A stretch of 64,000 nucleotides of DNA. Origin: Pseudobdellovibrionaceae bacterium. Its GTDB lineage: Bacteria; Bdellovibrionota; Bdellovibrionia; Bdellovibrionales; Bdellovibrionaceae. The stretch is from positions 558,001 to 622,000 of the forward strand of contig JAHBUS010000001.1 of assembly GCA_019637955.1 (NCBI GenBank). Direction: 5' to 3'. Under the pieces are notes generated by a model. It saw only the letters and a list, made by a program, of their open reading frames with translations, did not search any database and had not been told where the DNA came from. The position numbers were made by a program, and so were the translations under genes. How positions within the stretch are numbered: position 1 is the stretch's first letter; every line of letters starts with the position of its first letter. Of the stretch, positions 36,622 to 45,219 are shown piece by piece.

Positions 36622-38333
36622 GGTTCATCCTCACCGAAGGGTTCAGGTTTGCTGCTCGCAGGAACGCGGTCCGCTTTGGTGGGACCGACTTTGAAGCCCA
36701 TCGAGGCCGCCGATTTCATAAAGACGGCGTGCAGTTCGGATTGGTAAGGAAGCCCTTCGGACGCCAGCACCTTCTGAGACTTCTCCAGATCCGACAAGTG
36801 ACGGCTCGTGCGCAGCAAATGGAAGAGCGCGCGCGTCTGCAGCGCGGGGTTTCCGGATTTGAACGCCACGCTTCGCAGGTTTTCGAGCTTCGTGGATTCG
36901 CTCAGTCCGCTCTCGGGTAAAAGTGTCATGATTAATTTGCTCGAGTCCGACTCGGGGTCGAGATCTTTGGCGTAGGCCAAAAATTCGGAGTCCTTGGCAT
37001 TGCGGCAGGCCTTGTCTTCGGCGAGCGCGACGAGCCAGTCGGCATCCACCGTTTCTTGCGGCGAATTTTTGAGCGAGGCCTCGAGGTCCTGGCAGTACCG
37101 GTACGACTTCACCGAGCAGTCTTGCGTGATCTCGGAGAGGCAAAGCCGTGTCGCCAGTTCACGCTGCGGCCGGCTCGAAAGCTGGTCCCAGATGACCGCG
37201 TAGCCACCTTCGGCTTGTTCGAATTTTTTCTCGGCCCAGAGGGCTTTGACCTTTTGCACTTCGAGAAATTCGGCCAGGTCAAAATCGGAAGGCACGCGGG
37301 CAAGCTCGCGCTTCCAGGTGCCGATATCGCCGTTCTCTTCGGCGCGCTGAACGCTCATGACCAAACGGGCCCACGAGACGTTATTGGCCGGAGCCGGCTC
37401 CACCTCTTTTGAACCCCACCACTTGGCGAGCTTGCAAGCATAGCCTTGATCGTCTTTGGCGCAAACCTGCTCGAGATACGCGTCTTTGGCGGCGTTGTCT
37501 TTGCTTTTCGCCACGGCGAGCGCGAGCGCGGCCCAACTCTGATCTTCTTTTTCGCCTTTCCAGAAAGCGAAATCGGTTTCGGATTCGAGGCACTCCAGGG
37601 ACAGCGATCCGGTCAAGAACATGGCCATCGCGGCATCCAGACGGCCCCCGCTCCCCTCACGCGCGGGAACTTCGGCGCAAAGGTACTCGGCATCGGTCAG
37701 CTCGGTTTCTTTGTACTCGCCCTTGACGGCCGACGCGTAGAAGCGGCTGACGGTCGCGAACGACCAAACCAAACCCAGCGCCAGGCACATCGTGAAGAAA
37801 CTGCGAATGAAATGAATCTCAAGGCGGTGCGGAGTTTGAATCCCCTGCTCTTTGAGCGTCACCACCTCGGTGTCGATCGCGCGGTCGTGCAAAGCGCGGC
37901 GGCGCGGGTGCGAGAAAACCTCGAGAAATGGAATTCCGAGTAAAACGATTTCGAACATGAATAAAAGACCGCGCAGAAGAGCGGCGTGCAGCGTGGGCGC
38001 TTTGCCCGTGTGCACGCTGCGAACGCGCAGCTGAAAGAACATTTGCCCGGGCGTCGCGCCCAAGACCGACCAAAACAGCGCCTGCGCGATCACGGTCAGC
38101 GCACCGAAACCGAACACCGTCACCGCGAGCAGAATCCAAAACTCCGCCGACTCCGGGGCCGCGTAGTAGCGGTACTGCAGCTTCTTGAGAATGCTCGAGA
38201 GCAGCAAGGTGAACAAAGGCCAGAACAAAGAGAAGTCGACGATGACCGAAAGGATACGGTCGCTCACCGGCGCGAGGCGCGAGTCGTTCTGGGCGGGCTT
38301 CTTTTGCAGAGAGGACAAGTCTTCGAAAACCAT
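36618..38333 (-). CDS. RDD-domain membrane protein with long C-terminal extension
   Basis: A 571-residue protein. The N-terminal 150 residues are an RDD domain with SDRILSVIVDFSLFWPL, LGATPGQMFFQLRV and RRALHDRAIDTEV, preceded by and containing hydrophobic helices. A further hydrophobic segment around residues 170-190 is followed by about 380 helical residues rich in Glu, Ala and Leu with several cysteines, which look like a repeat-type (TPR/Sel1-like) periplasmic or cytoplasmic domain. The ATG at 38333 is the start; the codon before it is a TTG. It overlaps the rhomboid gene by 4 bases, so the two may act together. Confidence 0.75.
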   Translation of the reverse strand: MVFEDLSSLQKKPAQNDSRLAPVSDRILSVIVDFSLFWPLFTLLLSSILKKLQYRYYAAPESAEFWILLAVTVFGFGALTVIAQALFWSVLGATPGQMFFQLRVRSVHTGKAPTLHAALLRGLLFMFEIVLLGIPFLEVFSHPRRRALHDRAIDTEVVTLKEQGIQTPHRLEIHFIRSFFTMCLALGLVWSFATVSRFYASAVKGEYKETELTDAEYLCAEVPAREGSGGRLDAAMAMFLTGSLSLECLESETDFAFWKGEKEDQSWAALALAVAKSKDNAAKDAYLEQVCAKDDQGYACKLAKWWGSKEVEPAPANNVSWARLVMSVQRAEENGDIGTWKRELARVPSDFDLAEFLEVQKVKALWAEKKFEQAEGGYAVIWDQLSSRPQRELATRLCLSEITQDCSVKSYRYCQDLEASLKNSPQETVDADWLVALAEDKACRNAKDSEFLAYAKDLDPESDSSKLIMTLLPESGLSESTKLENLRSVAFKSGNPALQTRALFHLLRTSRHLSDLEKSQKVLASEGLPYQSELHAVFMKSAASMGFKVGPTKADRVPASSKPEPFGEDEP

Positions 38334-38391
38334 CAACTTCTTGTCGGTTTTCGAAGAGCTTCTCTAGAGGATGGGCGCAAGAATCAGGACG

Positions 38392-39084
38392 TCACTCTTG
38401 CGAAACGCGGGCGGATTCTTCCTGGACTTTCAGCCCGAGAAAATGGCCGCCGTCGTCGAAGCGCATGGTCGCGCGCCCCACGATTTGACCCGAATCCGAA
38501 AGCAGGTGCCAGGTCTCTTCGCCGCGCTCGTTTTTCGCGAGAACGGATTTCGAAAAGCCCGAGGGCATGAGCGATCCGTATTGCTTCAAGAACTTTTGGT
38601 GGTCGTCGATCTGCACGGGACGGTCGGCGATTTCGAGCGACTCGACGTACTCGATCTCACGCAGCTTCATCGTCTCGGGCTGCAGCTCGCTGCCGCTCGA
38701 GATCAGACGGTACTTGCCGGCCAGAACGCCATAGCGGAGCTGGTCCAAGAGCGAGATCTTTTGCGCCGTCGATGCGGGCATGCGATTGGCGTCGTCTTTT
38801 TCACCGAGGCGCTTCGCGAGATTGTGCTCCCACTCCACATCGCGGAATAAATTCAAAGGCTGCGCGCTGGCGATCGCGCGGTTCACCTGATCGAGCGAGC
38901 GGGGTGAATTGTCTGAGATCAAATAAACGGGACGCTGGTTCTTCATTATCTGTTCGTTCGAGAAGACCGCGACCAAAATAAACGAGAACAAGGAGAGCGT
39001 CAAAAACCACTTCTGCCCGTCAGCTTTGCGCTGAGCGCGCACACGTTTGGACTTGTCTTTGGGAAACTGAAGAATTTGGCTCAT
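38392..39084 (-). CDS. Single-pass membrane protein of unknown function
   Basis: A 230-residue protein. A basic N-terminus (DKSKRVRAQRKADGQK) leads into a transmembrane helix (WFLTLSLFSFILVAVF), then a soluble domain predicted to face the periplasm with mixed helices and strands (DSGQIVGRATMRFDDGGHF near the end). The ATG at 39084 is preferred: it starts just before the basic region and has a GGGGG Shine-Dalgarno. I do not recognise the fold. It lies upstream of the RDD and rhomboid genes in the same direction, so it could be the first gene of that unit. Confidence 0.65.
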   Translation of the reverse strand: MSQILQFPKDKSKRVRAQRKADGQKWFLTLSLFSFILVAVFSNEQIMKNQRPVYLISDNSPRSLDQVNRAIASAQPLNLFRDVEWEHNLAKRLGEKDDANRMPASTAQKISLLDQLRYGVLAGKYRLISSGSELQPETMKLREIEYVESLEIADRPVQIDDHQKFLKQYGSLMPSGFSKSVLAKNERGEETWHLLSDSGQIVGRATMRFDDGGHFLGLKVQEESARVSQE

Positions 39085-39203
39085 AGATTTGCCCCCTGAT
39101 CCAATAACCCATTGCGAGACGGATGCCACCTGGCGAGCGTCCTCAATCGAGAAAACGCCGGCAAATCGCAAAGGCCCGAGACACCTGTTCACACAGTCGT
39201 CAG

Positions 39204-39259
39204 ATAAGACGTCTGCTTGCGCAGCCGTCGAATAGGACGTCTGCTTGCGCAGCCATCAA
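39204..39259. repeat. Tandem 28-base direct repeat (two copies)
   Basis: Copies at 39204-39231 and 39232-39259 differ at only a few positions. They lie in the spacer upstream of the membrane protein gene at 38392-39084. Confidence 0.75.
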
Positions 39260-39307
39260 AACCAGTATCATTGTCTCAAGTTGAGACTCTCTCTGCGAGA
39301 GCCCAAC

Positions 39308-39342
39308 ACAAAAAAAGACCAAGGTCCCTAAGACCTTGGTCC
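39308..39342 (-). terminator. Rho-independent terminator
   Basis: A 10-bp stem (GACCAAGGTC at 39317-39326 with GACCTTGGTC at 39332-39341) followed, on the minus strand, by a run of seven T. It ends the Fis-type regulator transcript. Confidence 0.9.
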
Positions 39343-39365
39343 TTCTCAATCCATTTCGAAGTCGA

Positions 39366-39800
39366 TTAAGCCGCGCGCTTCTTGCGGGCCATCGAAGGGT
39401 CGATTTGGTATTGCTTCACTTTGCGGTACAAGGTCGCGCGACCGATCCCCAAAGCCTTCGCCGCTTCCGTGAGGTTGCCGCGGTATTGAACGATGGCGTT
39501 CTCGATCGCTTTCGCTTCGAGTTCGTTCATCGTGGCCACTTTCAGATCCGAAGACACGTTGTTCGAACCAACGCCGCCCGGGAACGGAAGAACATTGCTC
39601 TTCTCCAGTGGATTCAAACCGGTCATCAAAGCCGGCATGCCTGTCAGCATTTGCGAACGGAAGACGGGGCTCTCCATGCCTTCACGCCATTGCGTGGGAC
39701 TGAATGCCTGAACGTTCACTCCTTGAGCCGTGAAGTATGTCTTCGCGCGCTCGATCACTTCCGTTTCGTCGCTAACGATATAAACCGTTGTACGTGCCAT
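39366..39800 (-). CDS. Pseudo-receiver and Fis-type helix-turn-helix protein
   Basis: A 144-residue DNA-binding protein. The N-terminal 60 residues begin TTVYIVSDETEVIERAK and resemble a receiver fold but lack the usual phospho-acceptor Asp. A linker with LPFPGGVGS follows, then a C-terminal Fis-family helix-turn-helix (IENAIVQYRGNLTEAAKALGIGRATLYRKV), as in sigma-54 activators but without the AAA+ domain. The end is basic (MARKKRAA). The ATG at 39800 has AGGGGGAG upstream. It could regulate genes alone or bind with a larger factor. Targets unknown. Confidence 0.8.
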   Translation of the reverse strand: MARTTVYIVSDETEVIERAKTYFTAQGVNVQAFSPTQWREGMESPVFRSQMLTGMPALMTGLNPLEKSNVLPFPGGVGSNNVSSDLKVATMNELEAKAIENAIVQYRGNLTEAAKALGIGRATLYRKVKQYQIDPSMARKKRAA

Positions 39801-40027
39801 TATCTCCCCCTGTCTTTGTCTCAGCTTAGATACACAAACCAATCATCTTGAGTCGAATGACGACTCACAGTGAACCTATCGGCGCTTCATTGTGAGAATT
39901 GAGGCCTAATAAAAAATATTTATGATTTCATTTTAAAACAGAGCCTTGGTCCGGTTTAAAACACCAAGGCCAGTCCAGACCGTCTCAAATTCAGACACCG
40001 CCCAAACCTGAGACACCCGACACATAA

Positions 40028-40055
40028 GAAAAAAAGAGAGGGCCTCCCCTCTCTC
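40028..40055 (-). terminator. Terminator-like hairpin with T-run
   Basis: A stem of about 7 bp (AGAGAGG with CCTCTCT) followed on the minus strand by seven T residues. It does not follow any recognised coding stop, which suggests a non-coding transcript or a second-chance terminator for the acidic protein gene upstream. Confidence 0.6.
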
Positions 40056-40156
40056 GCGCCTGTGACACATGGCTATACCAAAATGTAGCAGCTACTTACG
40101 GAGTCCTTTTACAGAGCGCCCGAAGGGGCGCGCGCCAGAACGGCCAGTTGAAAATT

Positions 40157-40180
40157 AAAAAAGGCGCCCAGGGGGCGCCC
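40157..40180 (-). terminator. Rho-independent terminator of the acidic protein gene
   Basis: A GC stem (GGCGCCC with GGGCGCC) followed on the minus strand by a T-run, about 80 bases past the stop at 40262. Confidence 0.7.
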
Positions 40181-40261
40181 AACAAAGAGAGGTCTGTCCT
40201 CAGACCGAGGCCGCCGGGGGCGGCCCAATAGATCGAGCACCTCTCGGTGAACTCGGGAACC

Positions 40262-40780
40262 TTACCGGCGCCCCGACTTAATCTTGATCTGCAGTTTAGA
40301 AATGAGGTGCACGGCCATTTTCTCTTGGACCTTGCACATTTTAAGTTCGTCTTTGCGGTACGAGCGCTGCGAAGGAGTCAGAGTTCCGGTTTCAAGCTCC
40401 ATCTCGTAATCGAGTTTCGCCGAGCGGATGCTGTCGAGACCTTTGGTTTCTTGTTTGAAGAGTTTGGTCACGCCGCTCACGGGGGCGACTTCGATCCACT
40501 CTTCTTTTTGACGGTACCAAGCGACCATGCGCAGGAAGCGCGCTTTGTTTTTCGCCAGCGTGAATTTTGGGTACGCCGACTCTTCGAGGTCGAGAATATT
40601 GTCGATGTCATCCAGGTTCAGATCGTCATCGAGGTCTTCCAGAAGTCCGCTCGCCGCGAGCTTTTCAAGGTGGGCCAGTTCCGCGGCTTCTTCACGAGCG
40701 GCGGCATCACGGGCCTCTTTGTCCAAATCGGCATCGGAATCTGTTTCGTTTTCGATGTTTTCGATCTCGTTGATTGCCAC
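40262..40780 (-). CDS. Acidic N-terminus/basic C-terminus protein of unknown function
   Basis: A 172-residue soluble protein. The first 60 residues are rich in Asp and Glu (NETDSDADLDKEARDAAARE, DLDDDLNLDDIDNIL). The rest is mixed and basic at the end (SKLQIKIKSGRR), with FLRMVAWYRQKEEWIEVAP in the middle. GTG at 40780 is preferred because GGGGAGGG lies 6 bases upstream; ATG at 40804 lacks a ribosome binding site. The acidic tail resembles nucleic-acid mimic or flexible regulatory tails, but the family is not recognised. Monocistronic, ending at a terminator. Confidence 0.65.
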   Translation of the reverse strand: MAINEIENIENETDSDADLDKEARDAAAREEAAELAHLEKLAASGLLEDLDDDLNLDDIDNILDLEESAYPKFTLAKNKARFLRMVAWYRQKEEWIEVAPVSGVTKLFKQETKGLDSIRSAKLDYEMELETGTLTPSQRSYRKDELKMCKVQEKMAVHLISKLQIKIKSGRR

Positions 40781-40906
40781 GCTGAACCCTCCCCAGGATT
40801 TCATAGACTTATTTTGATGTGGGGGCCGTTATACACCAGGGGGGTTCGATGACGCAATAGGGCAATTCTCTTGAAAGAATGACATGGCGTGTGTGGGAGT
40901 TGGGCC

Positions 40907-41410
40907 TCAAATTCCGTGTTCGGAATACAAAATCTCGAGGCGCGACGGCTGATATTCGAGCATGAGCTTGTTGTCGGAAGAGAGAATTTTCAATGTGCCG
41001 TCGGCATTCAAATTGAGCTTTTGTCCCAGCGCCAGAGCCTCATCGCCGGTGATCAGAAAGCGGGCTTTCTTGCCCGCCGGATCCAAGGTGATCCACTCTT
41101 GGCCGCGGGGTCCGCGTTGGTTCAGGGTCACCGTGCAGAACGGAATTTTTCCGCCGCGCAAGTTGCAAATGAAATTGAGCTCTTTACCCGCGGTGACGAT
41201 GGCCTTTCCGGGCCCCATCATCGAGTCTTGCGGGGGCACGTTCATCACATCCCAAAGGATCTGCGCGTCGTCGTCGCCGGCGCCCATCGAAGGGCTCGAC
41301 ACAGTCATGATCGCCTGACCTGCGGGCGAAAGGATCATGCGGGTGGCGGCGTTTGCCGCCATGGAGACCACCGAAGACAACAGCATCACGAGAACAAAGC
41401 GTGTTTTCAT
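40907..41410 (-). CDS. Exported protein of unknown function
   Basis: A 167-residue protein with a signal peptide (MKTRFVLVMLLSSVVSMAANA). The mature part contains QILWDVMNVPPQDSMMGPGKAI and two cysteines (NFICNLRGGKIPFC) that could pair, then a beta-rich tail. The ATG opens the signal peptide. It lies 60 bases after the inactive trypsin-like protein gene in the same direction, so the two may share a transcript. No family recognised. Confidence 0.65.
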   Translation of the reverse strand: MKTRFVLVMLLSSVVSMAANAATRMILSPAGQAIMTVSSPSMGAGDDDAQILWDVMNVPPQDSMMGPGKAIVTAGKELNFICNLRGGKIPFCTVTLNQRGPRGQEWITLDPAGKKARFLITGDEALALGQKLNLNADGTLKILSSDNKLMLEYQPSRLEILYSEHGI

Positions 41411-41470
41411 AAGCCAAATCGTCCCCCCGTTCGAGAGGCCGTGCAAGTGAAACTCTCCTGACAATCGGAG

Positions 41471-42496
41471 TTATCGGCCCGCAGGCACCGGAGCGGCCGG
41501 ACGGTTGAAGCTCGCGGGCGCTCGCACCTTCACGGCTTCGAAGAAGGCCGGAGAAATGGACACGGTGGGGATGATCACATCGCCCTCGAGGCGCCCATTT
41601 TTTTTGCGGGCTTCGATGTAGTCTTTGATCTTGTAGCAATTGCCGACCTTTTTGCGCGGCACCGAATCGTCACCGGGAACCGCGGCTTCTTTGACGAGGC
41701 CGACGAGCTCGGCGGTTTCAGGATGGAACACGGGCGCGCCGACATTGCCGTAGTACGACTGGAGCATCGCGCGGTGGTAAAGACGGCCCCGCGAATCGCG
41801 CAAGTTTTCTTGAATCGCACCCGTGGACACCGACACCGGCAGACCGCTGGGCGAAGACGACATCAGAAGGCTCTGCCCGATGGTTACTTCTTTCTTGGCG
41901 ATGCGCACGGGCTCGCGGTCTTGCACCAACCGGTCAAGTTCGATGAGGGCCAAGTCCTGCGTGAGCACGCGGGTGTTGTAGTCCACCAGGGGAATGGTGC
42001 GGCAGGTGTACACCTGTTTGGGCGCCAAATCCGAGGCCCCGATAAAGTAGTCGAAGACCACGTAGAAATTGTCGCAAAGAGCTTTGAGATCGGGACTCTT
42101 CTCGTGAAACTCCTTGAGACAGCGGCCCGTGGTCAAAACCCGGTTCTCGCTGATCAGCACGCCCGAGCACGCGCTCAACACTTTGTTTCCGGCATGCAGC
42201 TCGCCCGCGCAGAGATCGTGGGCTTTGCCGAAGGTGGGGGCCTGGATCGAGTAGTTGCCTCCGAGATCGTTTTTCTTGAGATTCTTCTTCGGCACCAGCG
42301 TCGCCACCGAACGGGTCATCTGCTGCGCGCACAGCGGGGCGCTTTCAAAATCCAGCGCCGCCTTGAGCGTGGTTTTCGACTGCATGAGGGCCTGCATTTC
42401 TTGGTAGCACGAGAGGTTCCGGGCCGAGTTTTGGGCTGCGGCGTTCACTGCGACAAAGCCGCCCAGCAAGGTGAAAAGGAGCACGGTTCGAGTCAA
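41471..42496 (-). CDS. Exported trypsin-fold protein lacking catalytic residues
   Basis: A 341-residue protein with a signal peptide (TTG start, SD AAGGGGGA five bases upstream). The chymotrypsin fold is recognisable: CSGVLISENRVLTTGRC aligns with CSGVLIS-NWVLTAAHC, TQDLALIELD with NDIALLKL, and YYGNVGAPVFHPETAELVGLV with GDSGGPLV...LVGIV. The catalytic His is Arg here and the catalytic Ser is Val; only the Asp remains. The fold is therefore kept but peptidase activity is very unlikely. It may act as a binding module, inhibitor or decoy. The following exported protein could be its partner. Confidence 0.8.
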   Translation of the reverse strand: MTRTVLLFTLLGGFVAVNAAAQNSARNLSCYQEMQALMQSKTTLKAALDFESAPLCAQQMTRSVATLVPKKNLKKNDLGGNYSIQAPTFGKAHDLCAGELHAGNKVLSACSGVLISENRVLTTGRCLKEFHEKSPDLKALCDNFYVVFDYFIGASDLAPKQVYTCRTIPLVDYNTRVLTQDLALIELDRLVQDREPVRIAKKEVTIGQSLLMSSSPSGLPVSVSTGAIQENLRDSRGRLYHRAMLQSYYGNVGAPVFHPETAELVGLVKEAAVPGDDSVPRKKVGNCYKIKDYIEARKKNGRLEGDVIIPTVSISPAFFEAVKVRAPASFNRPAAPVPAGR

Positions 42497-42676
42497 GAGA
42501 TCCCCCTTCTGTCATTGTGACGGCACGGGGTCGACGAAAGCAATTCCCAAAAGTTCGACAGACAAGCCCGAGGTGTCCCGGATTGAACCGTGATGCTTGG
42601 CATCCGAAGCCTGGTTTCATGACAAAACCGGCGATTTCCCCTAATCTGACGGCCTTTCGAAAGAGGCGACAAACCT

Positions 42677-45211
42677 ATGGCCAGATACAATTACCGAGAA
42701 GTCGAACTCAAATGGCAAAGCAAGTGGGACACCGAAAAAGTGTACCGCGCTAAAAATCCGGGCGACGCCGGTTTCGACCCGAAACAAAAGCCCTACTACG
42801 TCCTCGACATGTTCCCCTACCCCTCGGGATCGGGTCTTCATGTGGGACACGCCTCCGGCTACATCGGCACCGACATCGTCGCCCGCCACAAGCGCATGCT
42901 CGGGTTCAACGTTTTGCATCCCATGGGTTGGGATGCCTTCGGCCTTCCGGCCGAGCAGTACGCCATTTCAACCAACCAACACCCGCGCCAGATCACCGAC
43001 GTCAACACCGCGAACTTCCGCCGGCAACTCAAGCTCATCGGCCTGTCGTACGACTGGGACCGCGAGATCGACACGTCCGATCCCAAGTACTACCGTTGGA
43101 CGCAGTGGATTTTCTTGCAGCTGTACAAAAAGGGCATGGTCTACCGCAAAGAAATGCCCGTGTGGTGGTGCGAAGAGCTCAAAACCGTTTTGGCGAATGA
43201 AGAGGTCATCAACGGAAGATCCGAGCGCGGCAATTACCTTTGCGAGCGCCGCCCTCTCACGCAGTGGGTGTTTAAGATCACGGCCTACGCGGACCGCCTG
43301 CTCGAAGACCTTTCGCTGCTGGATTGGCCCGAGAGCGTGCGCAAGATGCAATCCGACTGGATCGGCAAGTCGCTCGGCGCCGAAATCGATTTCAAACTCG
43401 AGAGCTCGGGCGAGACCGTGACTGTCTTCTCCACCCGTCCCGACACACTGTTCGGCGTTGTCGCCTTGGTGCTGGCGCCCGAACACCCGCTTGTCGCCAA
43501 GATCACCGCGCCCGCGCAAAAAGCGGCCGTTGAGGCTTACGTCAAGCGCGCGGCGAGCAAATCGGACCGTGAACGCAAAGCCGAAGCCGAAAAAATCACC
43601 GCCGAAAATACCGGCGCGTTCGTGATCCACCCGCTCACGGGCGGCAAGGTTCCCGTGTACATCGGCGACTACGTTTTGGCCGACTACGGGACCGGTGCGG
43701 TCATGGCCGTGCCGTCGCATGACGAGCGCGATTTTGAACTCGCCAAATCCACGGGTCTGCCGCTGAAAAAAGTGATCAAGCCCGCCGCGGGCGTGGACGA
43801 CAAAGACTGCTTCACCGAACCCGGCGTGATGACGAACTCGGGTGAGTTCGATGGCCTGACGACCGAAGACGGCAAAGTCAAAGTCACCGCCGCGCTCGAA
43901 AAGCGCTCGGCGGGTCGAGCGCGCACGACGTATAAAATTCGCGACTGGATTTTTTCGCGCCAACGCTACTGGGGCGAACCCTTCCCGCTTTTGATCGACG
44001 AACAGGGCGATATCGTTCTGGTCGAAGAGATCGAGCTTCCGGTTCAACTTCCCGACATGAAGGACTTTCAGCCCAGCGCCGATGGCTCCTCGCCGCTCGC
44101 GCGCGCCAAGGACTGGGTCGAGGTCCGCGATAAATCCGGCCGCAAACTCAAGCGCGTGACCGACACGATGCCCGGCTGGGCCGGTTCGTGCTGGTACTAC
44201 CTGCGCTTCATGGACCCGCACAACACCAAGGCGGCTTTCTCGAAAGAGGCCATCGAGTACTGGCGCGAGGTCGATCTTTACGTTGGCGGCGCTTCGCACG
44301 CGGTGATGCACCTCTTGTACGCCCGCTTCTGGCACAAGGTGCTCTACGACATCGGCCTCGTGAAAGAGAAAGAGCCTTTCAAAAAACTCTTCAACCAAGG
44401 GATGGTCACGGCCTTCGCCTTCAAAGATGCGACCGGCCGCTTAGTGCCCACCGATGAGGTCGAGCAAAAAGGCATGGACTACGTTCGCAAATCCAACGGC
44501 GAGCCCGTGGAGCGCTTCATCTCCAAGATGGCCAAATCGCTTCGCAACGTCGTCAATCCCGACGACGTGATCAATGCCAAGGGCTGCGATTCGTTCCGCC
44601 TGTACGAGATGTTCATGGGCCCGCTCGATTCCGAGAAGCCTTGGACCGATGACGGCATCGCGGGCTGCGAAGGCTTTTTGAAAAAGCTCTGGAACACCTG
44701 CACGCTCGAAGAGGGCGGTTTAAAACTGCATGCGGGCGAGCCGTCCGAAAAAATCTGGCGTTCGCTGCACAAGGCGCTGAAACGCACCAACGATTCGTTC
44801 GAGCTCTTCAACTTCAACACCGCGATCGCGGCGATGATGGAAGGCCTCAACGAAATCCGAGAGTCTGGCGACACCATGACCCGCGAGCAGATGGAATTCT
44901 TCATGAAGATGCTCTCGCCCTTTGCCCCGCACATGGCGGCGGAGATTTGGTCGATGCTGGGTCATCAAACCTGGATCGATTTCGCGGCCTGGCCCGAGTA
45001 CGACGCCGCGAAAACGGTGCAGAACGACTTTGAACTCGTGCTGCAGGTGAACGGCAAGATCCGCAAAAAAATCCGCGTGCCGATCAACATGGAAGAGTCG
45101 CTTGCGGTGCCCTTGGCGCACCAAGAACTGGCCGAGTGGCTCACCGGCAAAGAGATCGTTCGCAGCATTTACGTGAAGAATAAGCTCATGAACGTGGTGA
45201 TCAAAGGTTAG
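42677..45211 (+). CDS. leuS: Leucyl-tRNA synthetase
   Basis: An 844-residue class I aminoacyl-tRNA synthetase that charges tRNA-Leu. The HIGH-type signature is PYPSGSGLHVGHASGY near residue 40. The CP1 editing domain contains VFSTRPDTLFGVVAL and GTGAVMAVPSHDERDFE. The KMSKS loop reads SKMAKSLRNVVNPDD, with Ala for the first Ser. The anticodon-binding and C-terminal domains are of normal length and end in INNKLMNVVIKG-like sequence. The ATG follows AGAGGCG. An acetyl-CoA hydrolase-family gene follows 8 bases after the stop. Confidence 0.95.
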   Translation: MARYNYREVELKWQSKWDTEKVYRAKNPGDAGFDPKQKPYYVLDMFPYPSGSGLHVGHASGYIGTDIVARHKRMLGFNVLHPMGWDAFGLPAEQYAISTNQHPRQITDVNTANFRRQLKLIGLSYDWDREIDTSDPKYYRWTQWIFLQLYKKGMVYRKEMPVWWCEELKTVLANEEVINGRSERGNYLCERRPLTQWVFKITAYADRLLEDLSLLDWPESVRKMQSDWIGKSLGAEIDFKLESSGETVTVFSTRPDTLFGVVALVLAPEHPLVAKITAPAQKAAVEAYVKRAASKSDRERKAEAEKITAENTGAFVIHPLTGGKVPVYIGDYVLADYGTGAVMAVPSHDERDFELAKSTGLPLKKVIKPAAGVDDKDCFTEPGVMTNSGEFDGLTTEDGKVKVTAALEKRSAGRARTTYKIRDWIFSRQRYWGEPFPLLIDEQGDIVLVEEIELPVQLPDMKDFQPSADGSSPLARAKDWVEVRDKSGRKLKRVTDTMPGWAGSCWYYLRFMDPHNTKAAFSKEAIEYWREVDLYVGGASHAVMHLLYARFWHKVLYDIGLVKEKEPFKKLFNQGMVTAFAFKDATGRLVPTDEVEQKGMDYVRKSNGEPVERFISKMAKSLRNVVNPDDVINAKGCDSFRLYEMFMGPLDSEKPWTDDGIAGCEGFLKKLWNTCTLEEGGLKLHAGEPSEKIWRSLHKALKRTNDSFELFNFNTAIAAMMEGLNEIRESGDTMTREQMEFFMKMLSPFAPHMAAEIWSMLGHQTWIDFAAWPEYDAAKTVQNDFELVLQVNGKIRKKIRVPINMEESLAVPLAHQELAEWLTGKEIVRSIYVKNKLMNVVIKG

Positions 45212-45219
45212 GAGCCAGG

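Larger units (their letters stand above)
39801..40261. other. Intergenic region with two terminator hairpins, possible small RNA
   Basis: This 461-base gap has an AT-rich part just upstream of the Fis-type gene (about 39890-39960), and two minus-strand terminators at 40028-40055 and 40157-40180. About 100 bases lie between them with no convincing coding frame, including a GC palindrome relative (40113-40140). A minus-strand small RNA ending at 40028 is possible but not shown. Confidence 0.4.

Noticed and set aside
38507-38520. GGTGCCAGG-like string inside a coding region
   Set aside because: Only half of the palindrome matches and it lies within the membrane protein gene; treated as chance.
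42968-44398. 476-codon frame opposite leuS
   Set aside because: Shadow of a strongly conserved synthetase; no ribosome binding site and no recognisable protein sequence.
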